A stretch of 64,000 bases of DNA from Bradyrhizobium tropiciagri (GCF_018130545.1 NZ_JAFCKF010000009.1:1-64000); one strand, 5' to 3'; positions 49,409 through 61,480 are shown, counted from the stretch's first letter. Notes: generated by a model not told the origin, from the sequence alone. Numbers and translations are program-made.

Positions 49409-52192
49409 TTAGCCGTGCGCGCGTGCACGCCTTGCGGCGTGCTTCGTTCCTGCCGCGACCTTGGCCTTCAGCACTGCGACCGGCAGTTTGGCGAACAGCG
49501 TTGAGAGCTGTATCTTGCTGTCGCCGCCCAGCAGCGCATATCCGGCCAGATCGATCTCACCTTCAAAGGCCTCAGGACGCGGCCAGTTGCGGCCGCCCTG
49601 CGTGAACGGCGCAAATGATCTTGACACCGCGACGATAGCAGCCTCGCGGCCATGGCGCCGCGCGAAGGCGATGACATGATCGCGATGCGGGCCATTCACC
49701 GTTAGCGGCTGGTAGTCGCCATTGGTGAACACGTCGGCCATTTCGTTGCGCAGCCGCAGCAGATGCCGCGTCCATGCGAACTTCAGGCGGCCGTCGCGCC
49801 AGCTCGCGGCCAACGCATCCCAATCAGGCGCTTCCAGCGATGCAAGCATGCCAGCACGTTTGGCAAAGTCGACCGGACGGCGATTGTCGGGGTCGACCAG
49901 CGAAAGATCCCAGCTTTCGGTGCCCTGGTAGAAATCCGGTACGCCCGGCATCGTCGCCTTCAGCGTGATCTGACTGAGCGAGTTCAGCGCGCCGATCAGC
50001 GCGGTGCGCTCGGCCAGCGTGTTCAACGCATCAAGAAATTCAGACGCTGTATTGCGATCGAGGATTCGCGCGATGAAGGTTTTGACGCCTGCTTCGTAAG
50101 GCTCGTGCGGATTGAGCCAGCTGGTCTCCTGCTTGCCCTCGCGCGCCGCCTTCAGCGCATAGGCCCGGATGCGTCCGACCAGCGATGGATCGTCCGGGTC
50201 CCAGGCGCCGAGCAGGGCCTGATAGAGCATGTATTCGAAGGTCGCCGATGGGGCGCGCGTCTCGCCGTCCAGCACCAGATGCGGCGCGTTCAGCACCTTC
50301 CAGCGCGCCACCGCGCTGGTCCATTCGCCGGGGATTTCCGCGAGCGCCATGATCCGGGCGCGGGCGTCCTCGCCGCGCTTGGTGTCGTGGGTCGCCGTCG
50401 CCGTCATGCCGTGCGGCCAGTCGCGGGCGCGGGCTTGCATCATGGCGTGGAAGGTCTCGGGCGCGATCGCGCTGGCCGCGGGATCGCCGCCGACCTCGTT
50501 GAGCGCGAGCAGTCGGTGATAGCGATAGAACGTCGTGTCCTCCAGCGACTTCGCCATCATCGGCCCGGTGAATTGCTGCACTTTCAGCGCGAAGCGGCGG
50601 ACCCGCGGCGCGCTGTGCGGGGGACGGCCGGGCTTCAGCAGGTCCATCGTCAAGGCGTCGCGCAGGAAGTCGAAGATGCCTTCGTCGGCGGCAAACCAGT
50701 CGGCGCGGGCGCGCTCGATGGTCTCGCTGATCAGCGCACGGTCATGTGCGGCTGGTCCAGAGCCGGTGAGATAGGTGCGATAGACCGGGAAGTGCAGTAC
50801 GTAGAGTTCGAGCGCCTGCCGCAGACTGTCGGCGGAGAAATCGCGAGTGGAATAATGCCCGCTGGCGATGCGCGCGACGAGCCGCGCCAGCACGGTGAAT
50901 TCGCTGGTCAGCAGGGTCTCCAGCACGCGGCGCTTGGCCGCGCGCAGTACCGGCACGAGGTTCGGCGACTGGTTGCTGATCTGACGCCAGATCTCGTTGA
51001 GCGGATCGAGGCCGGCGCCATCGACCAGTGCCTGGCTGATCGTGTTCATCCATTCATAGCCGGTGGTGCCGTGGACGCCGGCAAACTTGGTCAGCTTCTC
51101 GTCCTCGCCGAGGATCTTCTCGATCACCATGTAAAACGGCTTTGCCTTGGCACCCTGCGCCGAGCGGATCAGACGGCGCAGCCGCTGGAAGTACTGCGCG
51201 GGATCGCGCAGGCCGTCGATATGGTCGAGCCGCAGGCCTTGCAGCCGATCCTCCGCGATCAGGCGCTTCACCAGGCTGTGGCTCGCCTCGAAGGTGGCGG
51301 CGTCCTCCACCCTGAGGCCGGCCAGGGTGTTGACGTCGAAGAAGCGGCGATAGTTGATGTCGCTGGAGGCCAGCCGCCAGTGACCAAGCTTGTAGTGCTG
51401 GCGCTCCAGCAGGTGATGCAGTGCCAGCGTCTGGGCCGGCCGATCCTCGCCGGCGCGATAGGCTTCGAGCCCGCGCGCGATGAGCTCGGCGCTATCATCG
51501 ATCGCCTGGATCGCCGCCTTCAGCGTCGGGGCCTCGACGCGGTTCGGGTGACGCAGCCCGCGATACCTGGCGGCGAGTTCGAGCAGTGCGCGCCCGGCCG
51601 GACTGTCTTCGGCACCGGCCTCGCGGACGATGCTCCGCAGCACCTCGCCATAGCGTTCCGGCGCGATCGGCAGACGGTGCTCGAAATACCAGGCGGAGAA
51701 GCTGCCTTCGTTGGCGTCGTAGCGCAGCGCGATGTCGCCGCGCTCCAACGCCTGGCCGTAGGACGAGCCGAGGATAGGCAGCAGCACGCCGCCGCGCGCG
51801 CGATAGGGCAACTGGTCCCAGTCGATGTCGAAGGAGACCGCGTGCGGCGATACCGGTCCCCATTCCAGCACGTCGAGCCACCACGGATTGTCGGCAAAGT
51901 GCACGCCGACATGGTTGGGCACGAAATCCAGGATCAGCCCGAGGTCATTGCGCTTCAGCGCATCGCTCAGTCGGGAAAAACCTTCCTCGCCGCCGAGTCC
52001 GGGATTGAATTTGGTGTGATCGACGACGTCATAGCCATGGGTCGAGCCCTTGCGCGCCTTCATGAAGGGTGAGGCATAGACATGGCTGATGCCGAGCGCC
52101 TTCAGATACGGCGCCACACCGGCTGCGGCATCGAAGTCGAAATCGGCGGTGAGTTGCAGTCGGTAGGTCGCGATCGGGATCGCCGGAGGCAT
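49409..52192 (-). CDS. treY: Maltooligosyl trehalose synthase TreY
   Basis: 927 aa GH13 enzyme. Start region PIATYRLQLTADFDFDAAAG and HVYASPFMKARKGSTHGYDVVDH are diagnostic of TreY; GLRLDHIDGLRDP holds the catalytic Asp. It turns the reducing-end glucose of malto-oligosaccharides into a terminal trehalose unit in the cytoplasm. ATG 52192 starts 4 bases after the treZ stop. Last gene of the minus-strand operon. Confidence 0.95.
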   Translation of the reverse strand: MPPAIPIATYRLQLTADFDFDAAAGVAPYLKALGISHVYASPFMKARKGSTHGYDVVDHTKFNPGLGGEEGFSRLSDALKRNDLGLILDFVPNHVGVHFADNPWWLDVLEWGPVSPHAVSFDIDWDQLPYRARGGVLLPILGSSYGQALERGDIALRYDANEGSFSAWYFEHRLPIAPERYGEVLRSIVREAGAEDSPAGRALLELAARYRGLRHPNRVEAPTLKAAIQAIDDSAELIARGLEAYRAGEDRPAQTLALHHLLERQHYKLGHWRLASSDINYRRFFDVNTLAGLRVEDAATFEASHSLVKRLIAEDRLQGLRLDHIDGLRDPAQYFQRLRRLIRSAQGAKAKPFYMVIEKILGEDEKLTKFAGVHGTTGYEWMNTISQALVDGAGLDPLNEIWRQISNQSPNLVPVLRAAKRRVLETLLTSEFTVLARLVARIASGHYSTRDFSADSLRQALELYVLHFPVYRTYLTGSGPAAHDRALISETIERARADWFAADEGIFDFLRDALTMDLLKPGRPPHSAPRVRRFALKVQQFTGPMMAKSLEDTTFYRYHRLLALNEVGGDPAASAIAPETFHAMMQARARDWPHGMTATATHDTKRGEDARARIMALAEIPGEWTSAVARWKVLNAPHLVLDGETRAPSATFEYMLYQALLGAWDPDDPSLVGRIRAYALKAAREGKQETSWLNPHEPYEAGVKTFIARILDRNTASEFLDALNTLAERTALIGALNSLSQITLKATMPGVPDFYQGTESWDLSLVDPDNRRPVDFAKRAGMLASLEAPDWDALAASWRDGRLKFAWTRHLLRLRNEMADVFTNGDYQPLTVNGPHRDHVIAFARRHGREAAIVAVSRSFAPFTQGGRNWPRPEAFEGEIDLAGYALLGGDSKIQLSTLFAKLPVAVLKAKVAAGTKHAARRARAHG

Positions 52193-52196
52193 TGTG

Positions 52197-53948
52197 CTAT
52201 CCGATGTGCCAGCGCACCGCCCAGCCGGGGAGGTCGCCGGACAACGCGCCGCCCCAGATCGCGGTTCCCTTCGACTCCGCCACGCCGGTGATGGCCCGAT
52301 CCGACAGATTGGCTGCGAGCCACAGCGTGCGGCCATCGCCCAGCCGCCAATGCGCGGTCAACAGATCGCCGCTGACGCGGTCGCCGCCGAACCGTGCGCC
52401 TGGGAGGTGCGGTGTGATCTCGCGTCGCCGCAGGGCGAGCAGGTCGCGCACCAGCGCAAGCCGGGCGCGGGCCGGATCGTGGCCGAGCGCCGCCCAGTCG
52501 AGTACGGCCGAGCGCAACGTTGCCTCGGCAAGCGGATCGGGAATGTCGTCGCCACACTTGGCATAGGCCCAGGCGAACTCCCGGCGCCGCCCGGCGCGGA
52601 CCGCGTTGGCGAGGTCGCCCTTGAAATCGCAGAAGAACGGGAAGGGGGTCGTCGCGCCCCATTCCTCGCCCATAAACAGCATCGGCGTATTCGGGGCGAT
52701 CAGCGTGACCGCCAGCGCCGCCTCGATCGCCTCCGGCTTCGCGAGGCTCTCGAGCCGATCGCCGAGCGGCCGGTTGCCGATCTGGTCGTGGTTCTGCAGG
52801 AAGTTGATGAAGCAAGTCGGCGACAGCGCGCCGCTCGGCTCGCCGCGGGCCTTGCCGCCCCAGAACTCCGAGACCTCTCCCTGATAGATGTAGCCGGACG
52901 ACAGCGCGCGGGCGAGGTCCTGCTTCGGCGCGCGGTAGTCGCCGTAGTAGCCTTGGGATTCTCCGGTCAGCAACACGTGCCAGGCGTGATGATAATCGTC
53001 GTTCCACTGGCCGCGGAATTTGCCGTCCGGCGGGTCCTCGGCGGCGTCGAGCAGGCTCGCGATGTTGTCGCCGTTCTCCAGCACGAGGTTGATCTGCCGG
53101 CCGGTCTCGGTGGCGAGGCGGCCTGCGGCCTTGCTGAAATCATGAAGGATCGAGATTTCGCCGGCTTCGACGATGGTGTTGACGGCGTCGAAGCGGAGCC
53201 CGTCGAAGCGATAGTCGCGCAGCCAGCTGACGACGCTGCCGATCGCAAACGCCCGCACTTCGGGCACGCGGTAATCGATCGCGCTGCCCCATGGCGTGTG
53301 CGCGTCGCTGAAGAAGGTGGGTGCGTAGCGGCCGAGATAATTCCCCTCAGGCCCGAAATGGTTGTAGACCACGTCGAGCATCACCATCAGCCCGCGCAGA
53401 TGCGCTTCGTCGATCAGGGTCTTGAGGTCTTCGGGACGGCCATAGGCGCTGTCGGGCGCGTACCACAGCACGCCGTCATAGCCCCAGTTGCGCTTGCCTG
53501 CGAAATCCGCCAACGGCATCAGCTCGAGCGCGGTGATGCCGGTTGCGACGAGATGATCGAGCTTGTCGATCATGGCGCGATAGGTCCCCTCTGCCGTGAA
53601 GGTCCCGACATGGGCCTCGAGAACGACGGCCTCGTGCCAGGGGCGGCCGCGCCAGTCGGTCGCGCGCCATTTGAAGGCCGTGTGATCGATCACCTCGCTC
53701 GGGCCGAATACGTCGTCCGGCTGGAAAGCAGAGGCAGGATCGGGCACATCGACCTCGTCATCGATGTGGAATTTGTACCGCGTGCCGGCGCGGGCGCCCG
53801 GAATCTCGGCGACGTACCAGCCGGCCGCATCGCGCGTCAGCGGGTGCGGCTTGTCGAGCAGAAGGTCGACACGCTTGGCCGCCGGCGCCCACAGCCGGAA
53901 GCGAGTGCCATCTGGTGTCAGCTCGGGGCCGAAATGCTGCGCGCTCAT
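52197..53948 (-). CDS. treZ: Maltooligosyl trehalose trehalohydrolase TreZ
   Basis: 583 aa GH13 enzyme with N-terminal carbohydrate-binding-like domain (RFRLWAPAAKRVDLLL). Catalytic core: LEAHVGTFTAEGTYRAM, YRFDGLRFDAVNTI (nucleophile) and NLVLENGDN (acid). Releases trehalose from the TreY product. ATG overlaps the previous stop by 4 bases. Confidence 0.96.
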   Translation of the reverse strand: MSAQHFGPELTPDGTRFRLWAPAAKRVDLLLDKPHPLTRDAAGWYVAEIPGARAGTRYKFHIDDEVDVPDPASAFQPDDVFGPSEVIDHTAFKWRATDWRGRPWHEAVVLEAHVGTFTAEGTYRAMIDKLDHLVATGITALELMPLADFAGKRNWGYDGVLWYAPDSAYGRPEDLKTLIDEAHLRGLMVMLDVVYNHFGPEGNYLGRYAPTFFSDAHTPWGSAIDYRVPEVRAFAIGSVVSWLRDYRFDGLRFDAVNTIVEAGEISILHDFSKAAGRLATETGRQINLVLENGDNIASLLDAAEDPPDGKFRGQWNDDYHHAWHVLLTGESQGYYGDYRAPKQDLARALSSGYIYQGEVSEFWGGKARGEPSGALSPTCFINFLQNHDQIGNRPLGDRLESLAKPEAIEAALAVTLIAPNTPMLFMGEEWGATTPFPFFCDFKGDLANAVRAGRRREFAWAYAKCGDDIPDPLAEATLRSAVLDWAALGHDPARARLALVRDLLALRRREITPHLPGARFGGDRVSGDLLTAHWRLGDGRTLWLAANLSDRAITGVAESKGTAIWGGALSGDLPGWAVRWHIG

Positions 53949-56017
53949 ACGGAGCCTGCAAACGCCAGCACCGAGCGCGGCGGCGCCGTCATGTCGGCGC
54001 CGGATGCAAACTGCTCACCGGTTTGCTCCGTCTTGGTGGTGTTCAAGACCTGCTGCCAGCTGCTGAATTCCGTCATCCTCGGCATCCTGAACACGATCTC
54101 CTGCGGCGCGGCATTGAGCACGATAAAGATCGGCGCCTGCCCTTGTTCCATCGGTCCCAGCACATAGGCGAGGAATCGGCTCTCCGGGAATTGCCAGTCG
54201 GACTCCTTCATTTCCTCTGCCGCGGGCGTCAACCACAGCACGCCATAGCTGCCGTCGGTGCGACGGCCGTCGAGCCAGCTCTGGCAGCGGATCTGGCCGA
54301 AGCGCTGGCGCAACGCGGTGAGGTGGCCGATGAAATCGATCGCGTCGTCGTCGGTGCCGAGATTGTCCCAGCCGATCCAGCCGGTCTCATTGTCCTGGCA
54401 ATAGGCGTTGTTGTTGCCGTCTTGCGTGTTGGCGACCTCGTCGCCGGCGAGGATCAGCGGCGTTCCCTGGGCGAGCAGCAGGCAGGCCAGCGCGTTCTTG
54501 CGAAGCTGGCGGCGCAGCGCGATGATCGCGGGATCGTCGGTCGGGCCTTCGTGGCCGCAATTGTTGCTGTGATTGTCGTTGGAGCCGTCGCGATTGTCCT
54601 CGCCATTGGCCTCGTTGTGCTTCTCGTTGTAGCTGAACAGGTCGGCGAGCGTGAAGCCGTCATGCACCGTGATGTGGTTGATGCTGGCGCGGGTGGCGCG
54701 GTTGTCGTGGTGAAACAGATCCGATGACGCGGTCATGCGCCCGGAGATATCGCCGATCAGACTGCCTTCGCCGCTCCAATAGCGCCGCATCGCGCTGCGA
54801 TAGCGGTCATTCCACTCCGACCATTGCGACGGAAAGGCACCGACCTGGTAGCCGCCGAGGCCGAGGTCCCAGGGCTCGGCGACCATCTTCACCGTTGCAA
54901 GTACCGGGTCCTGGCGGATCGCGGCGAGGAAGGGGTGATTGCGATCGAAGCCGTTCGGCCCGCGCGCCAGCGTCGTGGCGAGATCGAAGCGGAAGCCGTC
55001 GACATGGCAGACCTCGACCCAGTAGCGCAGTGAATCCATCACCATCTGCAGCACGCGCGGATGGGTGAGGTTGACCGAGCTGCCGCAGCCGGTGAAGTCG
55101 TCGTAGAAGCGCGGGTTCTCGCGGTTCAGCCAGTAATAGGAGGCGTTGTCGATGCCGCGAAAGCACAGCGTCGGGCCCATATGGTTGCCTTCGGCGGTGT
55201 GGTTGTAGACGACGTCGAGCAACACCTCGATGCCGGCATCGTGCAGCCGCGCGACTGTCGTACGAAACGAGTCCAGCGCATTGTCCTGCGCGTAGCGCGC
55301 CTCGGGCGCGAAGAAGGCGATGGTGTTGTAGCCCCAGTAATTGGCGAGCTTCTTCTCGACCAAAGTGCGGTCGTCGATCAGGCCATGGATCGGCAGCAGC
55401 TCGACGGTGGTGACGCCGAGCCGCTTGAGGTGATTGATCATCGCCGGCGACGACAGGCCGCCATAGGTGCCGCGCAGGTTCGGCGGCACGTCCTCGCGCT
55501 TCTGGGTCAGGCCCTTGACGTGCGCCTCGTAGATGATGGTGTCGGACCATGGAATCTGCGGCCGGATCTCACGCCGTCCCCAGTTGAAGGTCTCGTCGAC
55601 CACGACAGCCTTCGGCATGCCGCGGGCGTTGTCGCGCCGATCGAAAGAGAGGTCCTCGCGGGCGCTGCCGGTGCGGTAGGCGAAATGCGCATCGCTCCAC
55701 ACCAGCCGGCCGGCGAGCCGCTTGGCGTAGGGATCGAGCAGCAGCTTGTTGGCGTTGAAGCGGTGGCCGCGCTCCGGCGCATAGGGCCCGTAGACGCGAT
55801 AGCCGTAGAGCTGGCCCGGCGAGACGTCGTTGAGGTAGCAATGCCAGACGTCCTCGGTGCGCTCCGGCATCTCGATCCGTTCGAGCTCGCGGCGGCCCTG
55901 GCCGTCAAACAGGCATAGCTCCACCTTCTCCGCATTCGCCGAGAACAGCGCAAAATTGGTGCCTCTGCCGTCCCAGCTTGCACCGAGCCGCGCGGACGTT
56001 CCTCCGGTCAGCCGCAT
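53945..56017 (-). CDS. glgX: Glycogen debranching enzyme GlgX/TreX
   Basis: 690 aa isoamylase-type GH13. N-terminal CBM48-like domain (TNFALFSANAEKVELCLFD), YEAHVKGLT, VDGFRFDLATTLARG (nucleophile Asp), VAEPWDLGLGGY (acid Glu) and VHDGFTLADLFSYN. Cleaves alpha-1,6 branches to give linear chains for TreY/TreZ. ATG 56017 is preferred over the TTG at 56020 next to the glgB stop. Overlaps treZ by 4 bases. Confidence 0.95.
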   Translation of the reverse strand: MRLTGGTSARLGASWDGRGTNFALFSANAEKVELCLFDGQGRRELERIEMPERTEDVWHCYLNDVSPGQLYGYRVYGPYAPERGHRFNANKLLLDPYAKRLAGRLVWSDAHFAYRTGSAREDLSFDRRDNARGMPKAVVVDETFNWGRREIRPQIPWSDTIIYEAHVKGLTQKREDVPPNLRGTYGGLSSPAMINHLKRLGVTTVELLPIHGLIDDRTLVEKKLANYWGYNTIAFFAPEARYAQDNALDSFRTTVARLHDAGIEVLLDVVYNHTAEGNHMGPTLCFRGIDNASYYWLNRENPRFYDDFTGCGSSVNLTHPRVLQMVMDSLRYWVEVCHVDGFRFDLATTLARGPNGFDRNHPFLAAIRQDPVLATVKMVAEPWDLGLGGYQVGAFPSQWSEWNDRYRSAMRRYWSGEGSLIGDISGRMTASSDLFHHDNRATRASINHITVHDGFTLADLFSYNEKHNEANGEDNRDGSNDNHSNNCGHEGPTDDPAIIALRRQLRKNALACLLLAQGTPLILAGDEVANTQDGNNNAYCQDNETGWIGWDNLGTDDDAIDFIGHLTALRQRFGQIRCQSWLDGRRTDGSYGVLWLTPAAEEMKESDWQFPESRFLAYVLGPMEQGQAPIFIVLNAAPQEIVFRMPRMTEFSSWQQVLNTTKTEQTGEQFASGADMTAPPRSVLAFAGSV

Positions 56018-56020
56018 CAA

Positions 56021-58168
56021 TCAGCTTTCCGGTACGAGGAAGATCGCAGCCAGCGGCGGAAGGGTCAGGCTCAATTCCGGCGTGGCGCCTTCGGAAGCCC
56101 GCACCTCGCCGATATTGCCGACATTGGTGCCGCCGTAATGGGAGGAGTCCGAGTTGAACACCTCGTGCCATTTGCCGGCGAACGGCACCCGGACGCGATA
56201 GTTGCGATAGACGTTGGGCGAGAAGTTCAGGACCACGAGGCAGCGCGCGCGTGCGTCATTGCCCTTGCGGATCCAGCCGAACACATTGTTGTTGGCATCG
56301 TCGGTGATGACCCATTCGAAGCCGGCCTGATCGCAGTCGAGCTCATGCAACGCCGGCAGTGCGCGATAGAGCCGATTGAGGTCGCGGACCAGGTTCTGGA
56401 TGCCGCTATGCTTCGGCTGTTGCAGCAGATGCCAATCGAGTGAGTAATCGTGGTTCCACTCGCGCTCCTGGCCGAACTCGCAGCCCATGAACATCAGCTT
56501 CTTGCCGGGATGCCCGAACATGAAGCTGTAATAGGCGCGCAGATTGGCAAAGCGCTGCCAGTCGTCGCCCGGCATGCGGCCGAGGATCGAGCGCTTGCCG
56601 TGCACGACCTCGTCGTGGGACAGCGGCAGGATGAAGTTCTCCGAGAACGCGTAGTGCAGGCCGAACAGGATGTCGCCGTGATGGTGTTTGCGGTGGATCG
56701 GGTCCTTGCCGATGTATTTCAGCGTGTCGTGCATCCAGCCCATGTTCCACTTGTAGCCGAAGCCGAGCCCGCCATATTCGACCGGGCGCGACACCTGAGG
56801 CCAAGCGGTGGATTCCTCCGCCGCGGTCGTCGCCTGCGGGAAGTGCGCGAACAGTTCGGTGTTGAAGCGGCGCAGGAAGTCGATCGCCTCGATGTTCTCG
56901 CGGCCGCCATATTTGTTCGGAATCCAGCCGCCGGCCGGACGGCTGTAGTCGAGATAGAGCATCGAGGCGACGGCATCGACGCGCAAGCCATCGATGCCGT
57001 AGCGATCGAGCCAGAACAGCGCGTTCGACACCAGGAAGTTGGTGACCTCGGTGCGCCCGTAATTGTAGATCAGCGTGCCCCAGTCGAGATGGCGGCCCTG
57101 CAGCGGATTGGCGTGCTCGTAGAGCGCGGTGCCGTCGAAATTGCCGAGACCGTGCGGATCGTCGGGGAAATGCCCGGGCACCCAGTCGAGCAGCACGGCA
57201 AGTCCGGCGCCGTGGCAGGCGTCGATCAGCGCGGCGAAATCGTCGGGCGAGCCGAACCGGCTGGTCGGGGCGAACATGCCGGTCGGCTGGTAGCCCCAGG
57301 AGCCGTCGAACGGATGCTCTGATATCGGCAGGAATTCGATATGGGTGAAGCCCATGTCGCTGGCATAGGCCGGCAGCTGCTCGGCCATCTCGCGATAGGT
57401 CAGCCACTCATTGCGGCCCTTGCGCCGCCACGAGCCGAGATGGACCTCGTAGATCGACATCGGCGAGCTCAGCGCGTTGACGCGATCGGGCGCCGGGCGC
57501 GGATGCGGGATCTTGCGCTCGTCGATCACGATCGAGGCGGTCTTCGGCCGCACCTCGGCGGCGAACGCCAACGGATCGGACTTCAGCGGCAGATGCTGGC
57601 CGTTGCGGCCGATGATCTCGAACTTGTAGTGATCGCCGACCCGCGCGCGCGGGATGAACAGCTCCCAATAACCGGGGCCGCGCACCCGCATCGGATGGCG
57701 GCGGCCATCCCAGAAATTGAAGTCGCCGACCACGCTGACCCGCCGCGCATTCGGCGCCAGCACTACGAAGCCGATGCCGTCGACGCCGTCGAGCGTCATC
57801 GGATGTGCGCCGAGCGTGTCGTAGACGCGCTGATGGGTGCCCTCGCCGAGCAGATAGAGGTCGAAATCGCTCAGGATCGGCGGAAAGCGGTAGGCATCCT
57901 CCAGCTCGACGACGTTGTCGCCGAACCGAGCGCGGAGCTGGTAGCGTGTTGAGCCGTTCGGCAAGGGACCTGCGAACAGGCCGGCATCATGGATCCGCGC
58001 CAGCGGTGCCGTCTCGCCATGCTCGCCGATCGCCTCGACATTGGTCGCATCAGGCAGGAAGGCGCGCACGACGTTGCGATCTCCCTCGGTGTGAAGCCCG
58101 AGATAGTGGAACGGATCGGAGTGGCGGCCCTCGATGATGGCATAGGCCTCGGCGGGCAGTTTGTTCAT
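56021..58168 (-). CDS. glgB: 1,4-alpha-glucan branching enzyme GlgB
   Basis: 715 aa. Two N-terminal beta-sandwich domains, then a GH13 core with [41 protein letters not shown] (nucleophile), [14 protein letters not shown] (acid) and [17 protein letters not shown]. Introduces alpha-1,6 branches into glucan, here probably the product of GlgE. Its ATG overlaps the treS stop by 4 bases. Confidence 0.97.
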   Translation of the reverse strand: MNKLPAEAYAIIEGRHSDPFHYLGLHTEGDRNVVRAFLPDATNVEAIGEHGETAPLARIHDAGLFAGPLPNGSTRYQLRARFGDNVVELEDAYRFPPILSDFDLYLLGEGTHQRVYDTLGAHPMTLDGVDGIGFVVLAPNARRVSVVGDFNFWDGRRHPMRVRGPGYWELFIPRARVGDHYKFEIIGRNGQHLPLKSDPLAFAAEVRPKTASIVIDERKIPHPRPAPDRVNALSSPMSIYEVHLGSWRRKGRNEWLTYREMAEQLPAYASDMGFTHIEFLPISEHPFDGSWGYQPTGMFAPTSRFGSPDDFAALIDACHGAGLAVLLDWVPGHFPDDPHGLGNFDGTALYEHANPLQGRHLDWGTLIYNYGRTEVTNFLVSNALFWLDRYGIDGLRVDAVASMLYLDYSRPAGGWIPNKYGGRENIEAIDFLRRFNTELFAHFPQATTAAEESTAWPQVSRPVEYGGLGFGYKWNMGWMHDTLKYIGKDPIHRKHHHGDILFGLHYAFSENFILPLSHDEVVHGKRSILGRMPGDDWQRFANLRAYYSFMFGHPGKKLMFMGCEFGQEREWNHDYSLDWHLLQQPKHSGIQNLVRDLNRLYRALPALHELDCDQAGFEWVITDDANNNVFGWIRKGNDARARCLVVLNFSPNVYRNYRVRVPFAGKWHEVFNSDSSHYGGTNVGNIGEVRASEGATPELSLTLPPLAAIFLVPES

Positions 58169-61100
58169 GCAACCTCATGCGGCTGTTGCGCCAAAATCCT
58201 TAACAGGCCGGTCAGCGGCACCCGCAGCCAATCCGGCCGGTTGGCCAGCTCATACTCGATCTCGTAGAAGGCTTTCTCAAGCAGGAAAAAGTTGAGCAGC
58301 CGGCCGGCCTCTTTGGCCCCGGCAGGCCACAGCCGCTGCCCGGCCATGGTCTCGCGATAGGCCGCCAGCAGGGCGTCCGCGGCCTGGTCGCGCCATTCGG
58401 CCAGAGCGAGGCTCAGCCTGCCGCTCTCGTCGGGGGAAACCTTGAGCGCCCGTTCCAGCGCCGCGGTCGCAGCATAGTCGATCGAGCGGATCAGCCCGGC
58501 GAGGTCGCGCGCCGGCGGTGCCTTGCGACGCCGCTCGGCGATGGTGCGGCCCGGTCCGCCGTCGAAATCGATGATGAAGACATCGTCCTTGACCACCAGC
58601 AGCTGCCCGAGATGCAGATCGCCGTGGTGACGGATGTTGAGCCCGTCGGTTTCGCGCGGCAGCAGCGCCTTGAGCCGCTCCGGCAGCGTGTCGTGCTGAG
58701 CCTGCAGCTGATCGGCCAGCAGCCGGTCGGCCTCTTTCAGCGAGCTGCGGCGTTGTTTCAGCGTGTCGAACACGCGCTCGGCGCGGGCCATGATCTCGTC
58801 GGTCCAGCGCTGCAGATCCTCGGGCCTGGTCGGCTCGGGCGCGAAGTCCGGCAGATCGCGATTGCCCGCGAGCGCGATGTGCAGCTCGGCGAGACGCTTT
58901 CCGCCGTGCGCCAGGTGGCGCAGATAAGCGGCGTGATCGCCGTTCTCCTCCGGATGCTCGCTCGCCGCCAGCAGGCGTTGCCGTTCGACCAGGCGGTCGA
59001 GATGCGAGGCCGCGACGGTCCAGAGGTCGCCCTGGTTGACCACCATCGCATGCAGCACCGCGACGGCGCTGCGCTTGTCGCCTTCGACCAATTCGGAGGT
59101 GCCGAGCAAAGCCGGCGTATTCGGAAATGCGACCACTTCGGTGAGGAAGCGACCCATCTCGATCTCCGGGTTGATGCCGACTTCGAGCTTGCGGTAGATC
59201 TTGGTGACATATTCGTTGTCGACCAGCGCGGTCGAATGCGGCTGATCGTTCTCGAACACGCGAATCCGCTCCGGCTGCCGCACCGGCCGATCAGAGAAGC
59301 GGCTGGTTGGCCGGAATTCGAGCTTCAGGCCCTGCTCGCCTTCATCGACCGTGAGGTTTTCCCGCAAGTTGCGCAGGAACAGGCCGGTGAAGATCTGATC
59401 GGTGGCGACGTCGAGCAGGGTGCCCTCGCGCGCACCCTGGCGTACGGCGGCGAACGCGCGCGGATTGTAGCGTTCGCGGTCGAAGCGCACCCACTCGATC
59501 TGCATCGGCAGCACATAGCGGCTGGTGGTGCCGCGCTGGGTGGTCTCGAAGAAGATCAGCCACGGCCGGTTGTCGCCGACGTCGCAGAACGGGATCGCCG
59601 ACACCAGTGTCGGCTGGATCGCCTTGGCGGAATGCTCCGGATACCAGCGCGTGCGGGCGAGATGGCCGGGCAGCACGTCGTGCTCGAACACGCCGCGTTC
59701 CCGCGCCAGCGAGGTCCAGGTCGAATTGAGCGGCACCACCAGGGTCTCGAATTCCGGTACCGCCCGCGGCGTCACCGGTTCGGACTTGTCGCGCTCCTGC
59801 AACTCGAACCAGTAGAAGCCGTAGGGCGCGAGCGTGATCATATAGGGCAGCTCGCCGATCGCCGGGAAGCGCGTGCGCCCCAGCATCTCGAGCGGGATGC
59901 GGTCCTTGAATGCCGAGAGGTCCAGCTCGGTGGCCTGCGCCGAGCGCGACAAATTGGCGACGCACAGGATCACCTCGCCCTGGTACTGCCTGACATAGGC
60001 GAGCACCGAGCGGTTCTCGGGGCGAATGAAGGTCATGGTGCCGCGCCCGAACGCCAGCGTCGACTTGCGCACCGCGATCAGCCGTTTGGTCGCCGACAGC
60101 AGCGAGGACAGACTGCGCGACTGCGCCTCGACATTGACGGCCTCATAGCCGTAGACCGGGTCCATGATCATCGGCGCATAGAGCCGCGCCGGGTCGGCGC
60201 GCGAGAAGCCGCCATTGCGGTCCGGCGACCATTGCATCGGCGTCCGCACGCCGTTGCGGTCGCCGAGATAGATGTTGTCGCCCATGCCGATCTCGTCGCC
60301 GTAATAGATGATCGGCGTGCCCGGGAACGACAGCAGCAGCGAGTTCATCAGCTCGATCTTGCGCCGGTCGTTGTCCATCAGCGGCGCAAGCCGGCGGCGG
60401 ATGCCGACATTGATGCGGGCGCGCGGGTCGTTGGCGTAGGTCGACCACAGATAGTCGCGCTCGACGTCGGTGACCATTTCCAGCGTCAGCTCGTCGTGAT
60501 TGCGCAGGAACAGCGCCCATTGCGCCGCGGCCGGAATGTCGGGCGTCTGCCGCAGGATGTCGGTGATCGGAAAACGGTCTTCCTGGGCGATCGCCATGTA
60601 GATGCGCGGCATCAGCGGGAAGTGATAGGCCATGTGGCATTCGTCGCCATGGCCGAAATATTCCTGCACGTCCTCCGGCCACTGATTGGCCTCGGCCAAC
60701 AGGATCTTGCCCTTGGCATAGGCATCGAGCTCCTGGCGCAGCCGCTTGATGATGGCATGCGTCTCCGGCAGGTTCTCGTTGTTGGTGCCGTCGCGCTCGC
60801 ACAGATAGGGAATGGCGTCGAGCCGGAAGCCGTCGACGCCGGTGTCGAGCCAGCGCTTCATCACCTGCACGATGGCGCGCACCACGCGCGGATTGTCGAA
60901 ATTCAGGTCCGGCTGGTGCGAGAAGAAGCGGTGCCAGTAGAACTGGCCGGCTTCGGGATCCCAGGTCCAGTTCGACTTCTCGGTATCGGTGAAGATGATC
61001 CGCGTATCGAGGTATTTCTGGTCGGTGTCGCTCCAGACGTACCAGCTGCGTGCGCTTGAATTCGGTGGGCTGCGGCGGGCGCGCTTGAACCAGGCATGCT

Positions 61101-61470
61101 GGTCCGAGGTGTGGTTGACGACGAGCTCGGTGATGACGCGCAGGCCGCGCTTCTTGGCCTCCTGGATGAAGCGCTTGAAGTCCTTCATGGTCCCGAAATC
61201 GGGATTGATGTCGCCATAGTCGCCGATGTCGTAGCCGTCGTCGCGGCCGGGCGAGGGATAGAACGGCAACAGCCACAGCGCGGTGACGCCGAGTTCCTGG
61301 AGATAGCCGAGCTTCTCCGTCAGCCCTGTAAAGTCGCCGATGCCGTCATTGTTGCTGTCGGCGAACGCCTTGACGTGCAGCTGATAGATGATCGCGTCCT
61401 TGTACCAGAGTTGGTCCGCGGTCTCGGTCGCGATCTTCACCTCGGTATTGACGGAGGAGAAAACGTTCAT
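58165..61470 (-). CDS. treS: Trehalose synthase TreS fused to maltokinase
   Basis: 1101 aa. Residues 1-about 560 are TreS (GH13): [36 protein letters not shown] (nucleophile), [13 protein letters not shown] (acid), [13 protein letters not shown]. The C-terminal part, to 1101, is an APH-like maltokinase with [23 protein letters not shown]. Interconverts trehalose and maltose, then phosphorylates maltose to maltose-1-phosphate, the GlgE substrate. ATG 61470 with AAGGAG 6 bases upstream; starts 10 bases after glgE. Confidence 0.96.
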   Translation of the reverse strand: MNVFSSVNTEVKIATETADQLWYKDAIIYQLHVKAFADSNNDGIGDFTGLTEKLGYLQELGVTALWLLPFYPSPGRDDGYDIGDYGDINPDFGTMKDFKRFIQEAKKRGLRVITELVVNHTSDQHAWFKRARRSPPNSSARSWYVWSDTDQKYLDTRIIFTDTEKSNWTWDPEAGQFYWHRFFSHQPDLNFDNPRVVRAIVQVMKRWLDTGVDGFRLDAIPYLCERDGTNNENLPETHAIIKRLRQELDAYAKGKILLAEANQWPEDVQEYFGHGDECHMAYHFPLMPRIYMAIAQEDRFPITDILRQTPDIPAAAQWALFLRNHDELTLEMVTDVERDYLWSTYANDPRARINVGIRRRLAPLMDNDRRKIELMNSLLLSFPGTPIIYYGDEIGMGDNIYLGDRNGVRTPMQWSPDRNGGFSRADPARLYAPMIMDPVYGYEAVNVEAQSRSLSSLLSATKRLIAVRKSTLAFGRGTMTFIRPENRSVLAYVRQYQGEVILCVANLSRSAQATELDLSAFKDRIPLEMLGRTRFPAIGELPYMITLAPYGFYWFELQERDKSEPVTPRAVPEFETLVVPLNSTWTSLARERGVFEHDVLPGHLARTRWYPEHSAKAIQPTLVSAIPFCDVGDNRPWLIFFETTQRGTTSRYVLPMQIEWVRFDRERYNPRAFAAVRQGAREGTLLDVATDQIFTGLFLRNLRENLTVDEGEQGLKLEFRPTSRFSDRPVRQPERIRVFENDQPHSTALVDNEYVTKIYRKLEVGINPEIEMGRFLTEVVAFPNTPALLGTSELVEGDKRSAVAVLHAMVVNQGDLWTVAASHLDRLVERQRLLAASEHPEENGDHAAYLRHLAHGGKRLAELHIALAGNRDLPDFAPEPTRPEDLQRWTDEIMARAERVFDTLKQRRSSLKEADRLLADQLQAQHDTLPERLKALLPRETDGLNIRHHGDLHLGQLLVVKDDVFIIDFDGGPGRTIAERRRKAPPARDLAGLIRSIDYAATAALERALKVSPDESGRLSLALAEWRDQAADALLAAYRETMAGQRLWPAGAKEAGRLLNFFLLEKAFYEIEYELANRPDWLRVPLTGLLRILAQQPHEVA

Positions 61471-61480
61471 GACGGCTCCT

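Noticed and set aside
58612-61059. 815-codon open frame on the plus strand opposite treS
   Set aside because: Composition (Gln, Arg, His, Val rich, no domain) is that of an antisense shadow; treS has all catalytic motifs.
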